Positions 1 through 9,900 of a DNA stretch of 64,000 nt are shown here, piece by piece. This DNA is from Mariniblastus fucicola (GTDB lineage: Bacteria > Planctomycetota > Planctomycetia > Pirellulales > Pirellulaceae): assembly GCF_008087665.1 (NCBI RefSeq), contig NZ_CP042912.1, forward strand, positions 3,100,001 through 3,164,000. Direction: 5' to 3'. A program made the translations under genes and the position numbers. The first letter of the stretch is position 1; each line of letters begins with the position of its first letter. The notes below the pieces were generated by a model. The model did no database searches. It worked only from the letters and a program-made list of their open reading frames with translations, and had not been told where the DNA came from.

Positions 1-1182
1 ATCACCCATCGCCGCAACGCTCTGTTGCCAAACCTGTTCGCGATGAAGTTTGTTGAAGCGATAGTTGGTGAATCCGCGGCGGGCTTCGTACCAATCCGCA
101 TGCGGATGGGATGACGTTGCGGGTTTTTCCTGGGTTGGATCGGCCGCTTCAACCGCGGGGCCTTCGATCATTTCAATCAGTTTTTCAGTGGAATGGACTC
201 CCGTCAGTCGCACCATTGTTTGCATTGACTCGCCGTCACGCTCAAACGAAAGCGGAACCCGGTATCCTTTCGGGAACACTCCCAGCACGTTCTTGAACTG
301 GTTGACCGTGCGAATGGAGCGGCCCGCGAATGAGGTGACTTTGTCGTCGTAACGCAACCCGCGTCGCCAGGCGTCTGAAGATTCAAGAATGTTCGAAACT
401 CGAACTTCTCCCTGGTCGTCCGTCGCCACTGTTGCTCCGATTGTCGCATGATCAACGATCCGGCCGCTTTTTAAGTAGTCCAAAAACAGTTTGATTTGAT
501 TGATGGAAATCGCGTATCCGACTCCGACGTTCACACGGCCGCGTTTTTCGAAACTTCCGCGACCGTTGATGCCGATCAAATTACCGTCGCCGTTGAAAAG
601 CGGACCTCCCGAGTTCCCCGGATTGATCGCCGCATCGGTCTGAATGCAATCGGCGTACTCCAGAAGCGTTCCTGACGGATACTGATAACGGTGATTCCCC
701 GAGACGATTCCCCATGTCACGGTGGGCTGGAAATTGGTGGCCAATAGAAAAGGATTGCCGACCGCAAAGCAATCGTCGCCTTGTTCGACAACATCGCTGT
801 CGGACATCGTTGCGTAAGGAAAGTCATCCCGGCCAAGCAGTTTGATGAGAGCAACGTCTCCAACGGGATCGATGCCAACGATCACCGCGTCGTAGAGCAC
901 GCCATCATTCATGCTGCATTTCATGAAAGGTCCGTTGCCTTCCACGACATGATAGTTACTTAGTGCATATCCGTCGGGAGAAATGACTACGCCGCTTCCG
1001 CCGCCTTGGCTTTGCGGACCAAAGACTCCCACCGCGCAGCGGGAACCTTTCGCAATCGCGTCGATGCGAGCCTGTTCCATTTGCTGAACAGATTCAGGGA
1101 CCGTTGGTGGCGTTTCTTGCGCAGAAACTGAACTGGCAAAGATCGCAATCGCGATTAAGAAAGTTGTCGTGGAGCGGAGCAT
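1..1182 (-). CDS. Secreted HtrA/trypsin-like serine protease with PDZ domain (3' end outside window)
   Basis: I read this frame from an ATG at 1182 leftwards through the window edge: 394 codons, no stop, so the C-terminus is missing. It opens with a signal peptide (MLRSTTTFLIAIAIFASSVSA, then QET). The trypsin-fold core carries the catalytic triad seen in Deg/HtrA proteases: His in SNYHVVE (about residue 80), Asp in PVGDVALIKL (about 110) and Ser in NPGNSGGPL (about 197). A PDZ-like segment follows at about 245-325 (VSNILESSDAWRRGLRYDDK). After about residue 345 the chain continues into a region I do not recognise. In the family such proteins degrade or refold misfolded periplasmic proteins. 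It faces the same way as the acyl synthase operon and starts about 90 bp beyond the end of that operon, so it may be read separately. Protease call is firm; exact subfamily is not. Confidence 0.85.
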   Translation of the reverse strand, partial: MLRSTTTFLIAIAIFASSVSAQETPPTVPESVQQMEQARIDAIAKGSRCAVGVFGPQSQGGGSGVVISPDGYALSNYHVVEGNGPFMKCSMNDGVLYDAVIVGIDPVGDVALIKLLGRDDFPYATMSDSDVVEQGDDCFAVGNPFLLATNFQPTVTWGIVSGNHRYQYPSGTLLEYADCIQTDAAINPGNSGGPLFNGDGNLIGINGRGSFEKRGRVNVGVGYAISINQIKLFLDYLKSGRIVDHATIGATVATDDQGEVRVSNILESSDAWRRGLRYDDKVTSFAGRSIRTVNQFKNVLGVFPKGYRVPLSFERDGESMQTMVRLTGVHSTEKLIEMIEGPAVEAADPTQEKPATSSHPHADWYEARRGFTNYRFNKLHREQVWQQSVAAMGD

Positions 1183-1273
1183 GCGTTCATTAGATCAAAA
1201 GTTTCGCCGCCTCGCACGCTGATCCGGTCGACACGGACAACGCTGAGGTTCAGATCCTGTCAGCAATGAGCAA

Positions 1274-2662
1274 TCAGCCGCGAAGACAGTGTACGTTCGC
1301 CATCGAAATGCCGCTCATCATCGCACCGATGATTCCTACATAACCCTGGTCGGTGCCGCACAAAAACAGATTGTCGAGATGCGTGGTTCCGTCCAGTTGT
1401 TTGTCCGGCGCGCCGTAGACAGCGCCGTTGTCGTGCCACGTAAATCGCTGAATGGTCTTGGGCGTAAACACATCCGTGTCGATCACATAAGGACGGAAAT
1501 CAGGAGTGAACCGCACGCTTGACGCAACGCTTTCGTCGTACCAGCGAAGCTTGGCTCGTTGGTACTCTTCATCCGAAAGCGCACTCCAGCGATCAAAGTC
1601 GGCGATTGTCGTAATGCGAATCACTCCATCGTCCAGTTGCCCGTCTTCGTCCGAGTAAACATAATTGTTCGGCGAGCAAACCACACCGGTGCGGATGTCG
1701 CAGAGGTCGTCTTTGGGTGGATGCCAATGGAATGTTTCGCTGTCGTTGTAGAACACGATTGTGTCTTCATTACCAAGTGATTCTGGCTGGCGATCGAGCA
1801 CCGAAATCGACTCAATGAAAGTCAGCTGTCCTGCCGAACGCGGATCAGGCTCGCTGGTGTCGGAGCAGATTCGCATCGTTTCGAGTGAACCGGCTGAGGA
1901 AAGAATGCGTTTGCCCTCGAGAATTTCTCCGCTGTCGAGCTCGACACCAGTCGCGTGTCCGTTGTCGACAAGGATCCGGCTGACGCCGCTGCGAAGTTTC
2001 AGTTCGCCGCCGAGTCCACGAAACCGTTTCACCAGATTTTTCAGAATCAGTCTCACGCCTTTGTAGGGTCTGGCGAAACCTTCCATGAAAATGCTACGGA
2101 ACATGATGCAAAACTGACCCCACGCCATGTCGTGTTCCTTGGCGTTGCCGTACCACATCAGCGGACAGAAAATCATCTCGACCAACATCGGTTCCGTAAT
2201 CGTTTCCGAAACGACTTGTCGGCCTGAAATTTCAAAGCTGGCCTGATCGAGATCGTCGTAGTCAGAAATCTTGCCCAGCAACGATTCAAAGTTGTCGACT
2301 TGGGAAGGGAACGCTTTTTTGATCTCGCTACGAAGCAGTTCAAGGTCGTTGTCGAAGCGAATGTCGACGCCAGGAAATGCGATTCGCGATCCACGTTGCG
2401 GAGCGAGCGCAAAGTCTTCCCATTTGAATCGCAGCTGGCGCAGGATCCGCGCCAACGGGCCTTTTTTGGTGCCCTTTTCTGTGAAATTCGTCACCGCGTG
2501 CAGACCAACGTCGTAGTTCCGTCCGTTGGTGCGATAGAAAGAATTCAGGCCACCAATCGTGTAGTGGCGCTCAAGAATGCAGACTTTCTGGTCGTAATGG
2601 GCCAGTCGAATGCCAGCAGCCAAGCCCGACATGCCGGCGCCGATAATAATGGTGTCGTACAT
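1274..2662 (-). CDS. FAD-dependent oxidoreductase, phytoene desaturase (CrtI)-like
   Basis: A 462-residue protein if started at the ATG at 2662 (MYDTIIIGAG), which I prefer because the 16 residues upstream are not part of the Rossmann fold. The N-terminus holds the dinucleotide motif GAGMSGLAAG and the following acidic strand end (CILERH), then GGLNSF. The C-terminus has the second FAD-contact segment LFLCGTDQGYVGIIGAMMSG. This is the architecture of the CrtI / carotenoid isomerase branch of flavin amine oxidase-like enzymes. It is the third gene of a minus-strand operon behind a beta-ketoacyl synthase and an acyl carrier protein, with 82 bp between ACP stop and this start. That context suggests a substrate bound as an acyl chain rather than a carotenoid, which is inference. 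Real carotenoid genes are absent nearby. Confidence 0.8.
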   Translation of the reverse strand: MYDTIIIGAGMSGLAAGIRLAHYDQKVCILERHYTIGGLNSFYRTNGRNYDVGLHAVTNFTEKGTKKGPLARILRQLRFKWEDFALAPQRGSRIAFPGVDIRFDNDLELLRSEIKKAFPSQVDNFESLLGKISDYDDLDQASFEISGRQVVSETITEPMLVEMIFCPLMWYGNAKEHDMAWGQFCIMFRSIFMEGFARPYKGVRLILKNLVKRFRGLGGELKLRSGVSRILVDNGHATGVELDSGEILEGKRILSSAGSLETMRICSDTSEPDPRSAGQLTFIESISVLDRQPESLGNEDTIVFYNDSETFHWHPPKDDLCDIRTGVVCSPNNYVYSDEDGQLDDGVIRITTIADFDRWSALSDEEYQRAKLRWYDESVASSVRFTPDFRPYVIDTDVFTPKTIQRFTWHDNGAVYGAPDKQLDGTTHLDNLFLCGTDQGYVGIIGAMMSGISMANVHCLRG

Positions 2663-2744
2663 GGCAGGCTCAAATCGTAGTGGCGGCTTCCAGCTGCCGC
2701 ATCGTGTCACTGTGACGACTGAAAGCCATCACTCCATCCCTGGT

Positions 2745-2999
2745 CTAGGCACAGGCAACCATTTTCGGGGTCAGGTAGGTAACCGTCGAGTGCATTGAAT
2801 CGAGGTTCGTGTAATCCTCTTCAGGAACCTGAACTTTGTAACGCTTGCGAAGCTCCATCACGATATCGAGGAAGTCCATCGAATCGAGTTCCATCTGATC
2901 ACGAAACGAAACTTCATCTTTCAAATCGGTCAAATCTTCATCCGGGGCGATGTCAGCGAGGATGTCGATGATTGCCTGTCGGATTTCTGCGGGTGCCAT
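2745..2999 (-). CDS. Acyl carrier protein
   Basis: An 84-residue acidic protein of normal ACP length. Ser40 in MELDSMDFLD is the expected 4'-phosphopantetheine attachment site; Met replaces the Leu of the classic DSL motif. The protein ends in a short extension (YLTPKMVACA) that typical ACPs lack. It lies 33 bp after the beta-ketoacyl synthase and before the CrtI-like oxidoreductase, all on the minus strand, so the three are probably co-transcribed. The DSM variant and the gene context argue for a dedicated carrier for a special acyl product rather than the housekeeping fatty-acid ACP. Confidence 0.9.
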   Translation of the reverse strand: MAPAEIRQAIIDILADIAPDEDLTDLKDEVSFRDQMELDSMDFLDIVMELRKRYKVQVPEEDYTNLDSMHSTVTYLTPKMVACA

Positions 3000-3032
3000 T
3001 TTCTGACTCCGAATTTCTCTGCGAGTGTTGTT

Positions 3033-4292
3033 CTAAAAACGTTTGACGATCAGGGACGAATTGATCCCCAGCATGCCAAACGAGCTGTTCAAAATATAGT
3101 CAACTTTGCCAATTTCGCGAGGCTCGTTCAGCACCAGATTGGTCAGCTCGATATCGGGATCAAGCTGGTCCACATTGATGGTGGGATGAACGACGCCATC
3201 CTCAAAAGAAGGCAAGTTGCCGGCTAATTCTAACGAACCAGCGGCTCCCATCGTATGCCCAATAAAGCTTTTCGTGTTATTTACGTGCGTATTTTTTGAG
3301 CCACCAAAGACACTCTGGACAGCTTTCGCTTCAAGAATGTCGCCCATTCCGGTGCCCGTCGCGTGCGTGCTGACGATGTTGATTTGATCAGCGTTAAGAT
3401 GAGCCCGATCGAGCGCCATTTGCATGCACTGAGCCTGACGTTCGGCGTTGGGCAGCACGAAGTCCGTGGCATCGGTATTCATCCCGTAGCCAACGATCTC
3501 TGCGTAAATTTTGGCGTCGCGTTTCCTGGCGTCCTCCAGGCGTTCGAGCGTATAGAGACAGCCTCCTTCTGAGACCACGATCCCGTTACGCTCTTTGTCG
3601 AACGGCCGCGAGGCTTTTGTCGGATCCTCGTGCGTCGCCAAAGCGTTCTGGCTGTTGAATCCGGCGAAGATTCCAAACGTGTGAATGCTTTCCGACACAC
3701 CGCCAGCGATCGCCAGGTCGCACTCATGCAGCCGCAGCATTTGCACGGCTTGAATCAGTCCCGCGTTGCCCGCGGCGCAGGCGGCGCCGATCGTGTAGTG
3801 CGGGCCGGTGATGTTCATGTGCAACGCCACTTCGCCGGCCGGATTGTTGGCAACCGTTCGAGGGTTGTGGTGGTGCGTCCAGTACTGACAGTCGTAATCG
3901 TACTGGCTGATTTCGTAAATTTCGCTCTCAGTTTCCACGTTGCCATGTTCGGTCACGCCGACGTACACGCCAATGCGACTGCGGTCGATGTTCTCCATGT
4001 CCAAGCCTGCGTCGGCGACCGCTTCATGGCTGCAGTAGACACCGACGCTTCCGGCTCGCGTTCCGCGACGAGCGTCTTTTCGTGACTGGTGCCTTTTGAC
4101 GTCAAAGTCACACTGCCCGGCGACCGTTTTGCCAAAGTAGCGAATTTCGTAATCGCTAATTCCGCTGCGGGCGTTCAGGACTGAGTCACGCATTTCCGCC
4201 AGGCTGTTGCCATTGGGCGCCGTCAGCCCGATGCCGGTCATGACGACGCGCTGCGAATCGGGCAAGTCGGATGGGTTGGGATAGGGGATCAT
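3033..4292 (-). CDS. Beta-ketoacyl-[ACP] synthase, FabF-like
   Basis: 419 residues when started at the ATG at 4292 (MIPYPNPSD). An upstream ATG at 4355 would add 21 residues not typical of the fold. The thiolase-fold triad is complete: Cys172 in TIGAACAAGNAG, His310 in STHATGTGMGD and His346 in KSFIGHTMGAAG, the Cys-His-His of condensing KAS I/II enzymes. The enzyme would elongate an ACP-bound acyl chain with malonyl-ACP, partnered by the ACP gene 33 bp downstream. No other fatty-acid elongation gene is adjacent, so the operon looks like a specialised lipid or polyene module rather than the main fab cluster. Confidence 0.9.
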   Translation of the reverse strand: MIPYPNPSDLPDSQRVVMTGIGLTAPNGNSLAEMRDSVLNARSGISDYEIRYFGKTVAGQCDFDVKRHQSRKDARRGTRAGSVGVYCSHEAVADAGLDMENIDRSRIGVYVGVTEHGNVETESEIYEISQYDYDCQYWTHHHNPRTVANNPAGEVALHMNITGPHYTIGAACAAGNAGLIQAVQMLRLHECDLAIAGGVSESIHTFGIFAGFNSQNALATHEDPTKASRPFDKERNGIVVSEGGCLYTLERLEDARKRDAKIYAEIVGYGMNTDATDFVLPNAERQAQCMQMALDRAHLNADQINIVSTHATGTGMGDILEAKAVQSVFGGSKNTHVNNTKSFIGHTMGAAGSLELAGNLPSFEDGVVHPTINVDQLDPDIELTNLVLNEPREIGKVDYILNSSFGMLGINSSLIVKRF

Positions 4293-4696
4293 GGAAAGGT
4301 CTGCGCAGGGTGGTGCTTTTCGCAAAAAGGTAACGCCAACGACCTGATATGACAATTGGCGACAACTTGCCTCAGGCTAAGAGGTGATTTCTGGCGTCAA
4401 AGCCGCAAAACAAAGTCGACTAATGGTGGAAAACTGCGGGTGCTGCCAGCAAAAGCCGGGAAGTGAGACCGTGAGTCGATTGGGCTGCTCAACGCCTGCG
4501 GTGATATCGCCAACGGTTTCACGTTCCGTTTGATCCTGCACACAAGTCAGTCGTCGATTTCGCTGTTTGTACGTGTCCCAGCCAGAACTGGTTCACGTAC
4601 GCCGTGCCAGATTCAGATTCGAGCGCACACGTTGGCCGTGCACTCAGAGCTTTCTGTGCATTCAAAATCGACTTGAGGTCGACTTGAAGTTCTGGG
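4293..4696. other. Intergenic region without a convincing gene
   Basis: About 400 bp between the synthase start and the end of the small secreted protein, both on the minus strand. It presumably contains the synthase-operon promoter. Overlapping short ORFs here show no protein-like features. A near-direct repeat of a TCGACTTGA core occurs at about 4669-4687. I see no tRNA or strong terminator. Confidence 0.5.
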
Positions 4697-5179
4697 CTAT
4701 TTCGAGAACGTGGTTCGATCCGAACTGAGCCCCGGACCCTGAGCAGTCTTTGATCCGCCGCGTTGGTAGCGTCGGACACCGTTGTCGAATTGGCGATAGA
4801 TTCCAAAATCGTACGGAGGAATCGTTTCTGCGATGCCGGCTTTGTTCGCCTGGATTCGCAGGACTTTCTCAAAATAGATAAATGGAAAGTTTGTATTGGG
4901 GCGTTTTTGCTGAACCCATTTGAAACTGGTTTGGACCAGCTTTGACGGCAGCTTTCCTTCGCGGACTTTGATCACGATCTCATTGACGAATTTTCTTTCC
5001 TCGTCGCGCCGCGTTTTCAAAATCGCGTTCAGCTGCTGTTCGTATTGCAGGAAACGTTTGTCCGTAAAGTTTTCTGGTTCAAAGGTTTGCGCCGAAACCG
5101 TCGAATCGCCAAACGTTGGAATCGCAAAAAGGCAGAACGCAATGATTGTGAAACCGGTTTTCGCGAGCTGGGAAAACAT
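4697..5179 (-). CDS. Small secreted protein of unknown function
   Basis: 160 residues. The first about 31 form a signal peptide with a hydrophobic core (FTIIAFCLFAIPTFG) and a plausible cleavage site after STVSAQ. The rest is rich in Lys, Arg and aromatic residues (ERKFVNEIVIKVREGKL; FKWVQQKRPNTNFPFIYFEKVLRIQA) and probably helical. I recognise no domain. It is divergent from the Gfo/Idh gene, sharing a 227-bp upstream region with it. The periplasmic location is inferred from the signal peptide only. Confidence 0.65.
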   Translation of the reverse strand: MFSQLAKTGFTIIAFCLFAIPTFGDSTVSAQTFEPENFTDKRFLQYEQQLNAILKTRRDEERKFVNEIVIKVREGKLPSKLVQTSFKWVQQKRPNTNFPFIYFEKVLRIQANKAGIAETIPPYDFGIYRQFDNGVRRYQRGGSKTAQGPGLSSDRTTFSK

Positions 5180-5406
5180 TGGGAGCCTGTCGAAATAGAG
5201 ATAAATGGACCAACTTTGGCGGCGTAGATATCAGGTTTTTCAATTGCCACACAGAGAAAAATTTACAATTCCTTGGCTTCGCTATCGCATTACCTCGCAG
5301 AAACGTGGCGGACGTTTACGATATAGCTGGCATTATTGCCGTCCTTTCCCCGTGATCGGGGATCGAATTGGACCACTGACTATTCAAGTGCCAGGAGATA
5401 CTGACT

Positions 5407-6822
5407 GTGGCTGACAAGAAAAAAACTGAATCGAAACCGACTGTCGAAAGTGCATGCGACGAATCCCGACGGGGGTTTTTGAAGACCGGAACGGCTGCCG
5501 GAGCAGCTGCTGCAGTCGGACTGGGCGCTCCTTCGCTTTCGCTGGCTCGATCAGCTAACGCGGCCGGACGTGACACGATCAAGTTGGGACTGATCGGCGG
5601 CGGCGGACGCGGACGAGGTGCATCGATTCAGGCGATGAACACTGCGTCGGGAAACAACGTCGAACTCCACGCGATCGCAGACGTCTTTGAGAAAAACGCC
5701 GACATCGCCATCGACGCCTGTTCGACTGAACATGATGGCAAAGTCAAAGTCACCGACGACACGAAGTTCATCGGACTGGACGCTTACAAACGCGTGCTCG
5801 ATTCCGACGTCGACATGGTGATCCTCGCCACGCCTCCTGGCTTCCGTCCTCTGCATTTCGAAAAAGCAATCGACGCCGGAAAACATGTCTTCATGGAAAA
5901 GCCCGTTGGTGTGGACGCTCCCGGGATTCGCCGCGTGCTGGCCGCCGGTGAAAAGGCTCGTGAGAAAAAGCTGATGGTTCAGGTCGGCTTGCAACGTCGC
6001 CACGAACCAATTTACAAAGACACCATCAAGCAGCTTCAGGACGGCATCATCGGCGACTTGCTCGTCAGCCGAGTCTACTGGAACAACAATGGTGTTTGGA
6101 ATCGTCCGCGGGACCCTCGCGACAACGAACTCGAATATCAATTGCGAAACTGGTACTACTTCAACTGGCTCTGTGGTGACCACATTGTTGAGCAACACAT
6201 TCACAACCTCGACGTGATCAACTGGTTGATGGAAGACTACCCGGTCAAGGCTCAAGGGCAGGGCGGCCGACTGGTGCGAACTGGCCGTAAGAACGGTGAG
6301 ATCTTTGATCACCACGCCGTTGAGTACACGTATGGAAACGGACACAAGATGTTCAGCTTCTGTCGTCACATGCCAAAGTGCTGGAGCGCGGTTACCGAGT
6401 TTGTTCACGGCAGCAACGGTTGGGCTCATCTCTCCGAAGGCAAGATCTACGATAAAGACGACAAACTGATCTTCGAAGCCGAGTACGATCCGAAGAAAAA
6501 GCACGACGGATGGCAGCAGGAGCATCACGACCTGTTCGCCGCGATCGAAGCCGGCCAATACGTCAACGAAGCCGAATACGGTGCCAAGAGTACATTCACT
6601 GCTATCTTCGGCCGACTGGCGACGTACAGCGGAAAGGAAATTTCGTGGGACAAGTGCCTGGCGGAAGGTCCGTCGTTGGCCAACGTCGACGAGTTGACTT
6701 CCTTCGACATGCCGGCTCCTTGCGTGCCTAAACCGGATGGATCGTATGAAGTTCCAGTCCCCGGTGCGGGTGCCAGCACGGTTCTCGGATACGGCAACGC
6801 AAAGAAAAAAGCCAAGGGTTAA
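5407..6822 (+). CDS. Tat-exported Gfo/Idh/MocA family oxidoreductase
   Basis: 471 residues starting at GTG 5407, with AGGAG at 5393-5397 as ribosome binding site. The N-terminus carries a twin-arginine signal (SRRGFLKTG followed by an Ala-rich hydrophobic stretch to about residue 50), which fits export of a folded, cofactor-loaded enzyme. The Rossmann nucleotide motif is IKLGLIGGGGRGRG (about 58-71), and the family's EKP motif is in HVFMEKPVGVD (about 163), with the C-terminal Gfo/Idh domain after it. Family members oxidise or reduce sugars, sugar acids and cyclitols with NAD(P). Planctomycetes have many Tat-exported copies. The substrate cannot be told. A hairpin followed by a T run lies 35 bp after the stop. 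Confidence 0.9.
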   Translation: MADKKKTESKPTVESACDESRRGFLKTGTAAGAAAAVGLGAPSLSLARSANAAGRDTIKLGLIGGGGRGRGASIQAMNTASGNNVELHAIADVFEKNADIAIDACSTEHDGKVKVTDDTKFIGLDAYKRVLDSDVDMVILATPPGFRPLHFEKAIDAGKHVFMEKPVGVDAPGIRRVLAAGEKAREKKLMVQVGLQRRHEPIYKDTIKQLQDGIIGDLLVSRVYWNNNGVWNRPRDPRDNELEYQLRNWYYFNWLCGDHIVEQHIHNLDVINWLMEDYPVKAQGQGGRLVRTGRKNGEIFDHHAVEYTYGNGHKMFSFCRHMPKCWSAVTEFVHGSNGWAHLSEGKIYDKDDKLIFEAEYDPKKKHDGWQQEHHDLFAAIEAGQYVNEAEYGAKSTFTAIFGRLATYSGKEISWDKCLAEGPSLANVDELTSFDMPAPCVPKPDGSYEVPVPGAGASTVLGYGNAKKKAKG

Positions 6823-6857
6823 TTTCATATTGCCGTTTGTGACGGTCAGCAAATTGA

Positions 6858-6897
6858 AAACCTGCGTTTCCGGAGTTCGGGAGCGTGGGTTTTTTTT
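6858..6897 (+). terminator. Probable intrinsic terminator after the Gfo/Idh gene
   Basis: Nine paired bases including two G-T wobbles (AAACCTGCG at 6858-6866 with CGTGGGTTT at 6884-6892), a 17-base loop, then a run of T to 6897. It would separate the oxidoreductase from the TPR gene that starts at 6983. Confidence 0.5.
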
Positions 6898-6982
6898 GTT
6901 GACGCCCCGAAAACGCCGATAAACATTGCGGTCAATGGGAGTTTGGGATCCGGGATGATTCAACGCGAATGTAGGGCGGACA

Positions 6983-9900
6983 ATGAACTTCCTCAGCCAA
7001 AATCCGACTCGAGAGGAGCTGCTGGATCAGATCCAGCGGTTCTACGATGAAGGCCAATATCTTAAAGCCTGGGCGCTCTCCCGGTCGCTTGGCCCGCTGA
7101 AACACTGGCGCGGCGCTCGCGAAATGGTGCTCGCCGGTCGCCTCGCATTTAACCTCGGTTCACGGCGACTTGGCAACGTCTTGCATCGGTTGGCTCTGCG
7201 GATGCATCCGAACGATCCGATGGTCGTGACGTTCGCGATGCTCACGATGTCGGGAAGGCTCGGCCCGTGGGGATCGTTGCAGAGAATGAAACTGCACGGC
7301 GACTTGCCGCATGCCAAAACTGAAAACCGAGCCGACTGGATGGCGCTCAAGGCGCTGAACTATGCTCAACTGAGAGACTTTCAGAAAGCCGAATACTGGC
7401 AAGCGAAAGCATTTGAACTGGCGCCTGAAAGTGCGTGGATGTACGTCAGCCAGACTGCGATTCTTGAGTGCCAGGATCTGAACGACGAAGCCACCCGTGC
7501 GGCTGAGAAGGCTTACGCGATCAAGCCAACGTACCGTCCGGCAATTCAGTCGCTGGCCAATCGATATATCGAATCCAATCGAGATCAGGACGCGGTGGAC
7601 TTGCTGTATCGGGCTGTCAACCAGATCGAAAGTGGATTGGTGCGATGTCAGTTGGCGTCGTTCTATCGAGAGCTGGAGTTCTACGAACACGCTTTGCAGC
7701 TCTACGATGGCATCGAGAAATACTTTCCACTGCTGAGCGAGGACGCGAAGTACGAACAATGGCTCGCCGGCGTTCATTCAGACCTGAACTACCTCAATGG
7801 CAAGCGTAACAAGGCCATCGAGTGGGCTCAGAAAGTCGACGATGACTTTTATCGCGAATTCGTTGGTCGACTGTCAGATCCGTCCTTCACTGGGCGACGC
7901 GTCCAGCTTCCGGTGAAGTACGTGAAGCAGCATCATGTAACGTGCGCACCGGCAACGCTGTCCGCCATCGCCATGTACTGGCAGAAAGGCACCGACCATC
8001 TCGAAGTCGTGGAAAAAATTTGCTACGACGGAACGCCTTCCGACAGCGAACGACGTTGGGCGGCAAAAAACGGATTCAAAACAGTCGAATTTACGCTGAC
8101 TTGGGAAGCCGCCACGGCGCTCATCGATCGCGGATTGCCTTTTACGTTGACGACGATCGAACCGGGCAATGGTCACCTCCAGCCGATCATCGGATACGAC
8201 AGCTTTCGAAAAACGCTAATCACCCGCGATCCTGGAAACCGGCACGCCAGCGAATTCCTGTACGACAAAATGCAGAAGCGTTATGAGTCGACGGGACCGC
8301 GAGCGATGGCTTTGGTCCCCAATGAGTACGCTCAGCAGATCGACGGAATCACCTTTCCCGATGCGAAAGAGTACGACCTTCTGTTCAATGTCGAGCTCTG
8401 TCTGGAGAAACATCAACGCGATAAAGCCAACGATATCGTGTCGCTGATGGAGCAGCATTTTCCTGACCATCGTTTGACGTTGCGAGCCAGAATCAGCGTT
8501 GCTCGTTACGATTCCGATGTACAGACGATGTTGAGTTCCGTCGATCGAATGCTGTCGCAGTTTCCCGACGACGCGAATTTTCAAATGCAGAAACTCTCCT
8601 GTTTACATCAGCTCGGGCGGCGTGAAGATCGACTGAAGTCGTTGCGTGAGATCCGACACTCCGACCGTTGTCACCCGCTGTTTTGGACGCGATTGGCCGA
8701 AGAACTGGTCGACGACGCACGCGAAAAGAATGAAGTTGACTATCTGTTGAAGCGGGCGACTCGTTTTCGATTTCGCGACGGCTACGGATTCTATTTGCTG
8801 GCTCGGACCTGCAACGATCAAGGCCGCTACGAAGAAGCCATCGAGTTGTTTCGAATCGCGGCTTGTCTTGATGGCATGAGCGAGCACCGGGCGCAAGCGT
8901 ACTTTTCGACGGCGCAGAGCATGAACCGGATGGGCGAGGCACTGTTCCTGCTCGAAGACCGCCTTGATCGGTTCGGTTCCAAATCGTCATCGCCCGCCAT
9001 GACGCTGGCATCGGCTTATGAAGACATGGATCAGACAGAACGAGCGTTCGCGATTCTTGACGACGCTGCGAACTATCATTCGGCTGATGGCGAGTTTCTG
9101 CTGTACTATTCTGATTTCTGTAATCGCTACGGAAGGACCGATCAGGCGGCAGAACTGCTTGCCGCAGCGAAGCCTCACAGCAGTAAAACGCAGTGGCTGC
9201 ATCATGCTGCCCAGCACGCATCACGCAAAGGCGAATCGGAAACGGCACTTTCCTGTTTGCTCGAAGTCGTCGAGGACGATCCGCTAAACACCAGAGCACT
9301 TTCGCATACGCTGAGTTTGATTGCAGATCGGGAGGGCCGGAAGGCAGCGATCAGTCGCATTCGAAAGCAAGTCGAAGCGTTTCCGAACTCCTATTCGTTG
9401 CGCAAGCTGCTGATTGAATGGTTGGCGTCAGAAAAAAGCGAAGTTCGGGAACTGGAACTTAACAGATTTCTGCAACTACACCCAAATGATGCGTGGGCCT
9501 TGCGGGAATTGGCGTCGGTCCTCGCTGGCATGAAGCGGTTTGACGATGCCTTGAAAGCCATCAAGCAGGCTTGTGCCGTCGATCCGAACTCTCCCGCGAC
9601 TCATGGATTTCGTGGCGAAGTCTACCAGAAACAGAATCGACTTGACGACGCGATTGAGTCTTACCGCCAGGCTCTGTCCATCACGATCGACTATCAGTAC
9701 GCCATTCACGAACTGATAAACTGCTGCAGCACGCGAGAACAGCGAAAGCAACAACTTCGATTCATTCTCGCGGAACTGAATCGGCAAACCAGCCGGGGAG
9801 ACGGTTTACTGCAATATCGGAAGCACGCGAAACAGGTGCTTGAGCCCGAAGCGTTGCTGCAGTCTTTGCTGGAATTCCTCGGCAAGCGTGAAGATCTGTG

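Noticed and set aside
5551-6963. 470-codon open frame opposite the Gfo/Idh gene
   Set aside because: It is an antisense shadow: composition is Val/Arg/Asp-biased without motifs, and the plus strand has clear family signatures.
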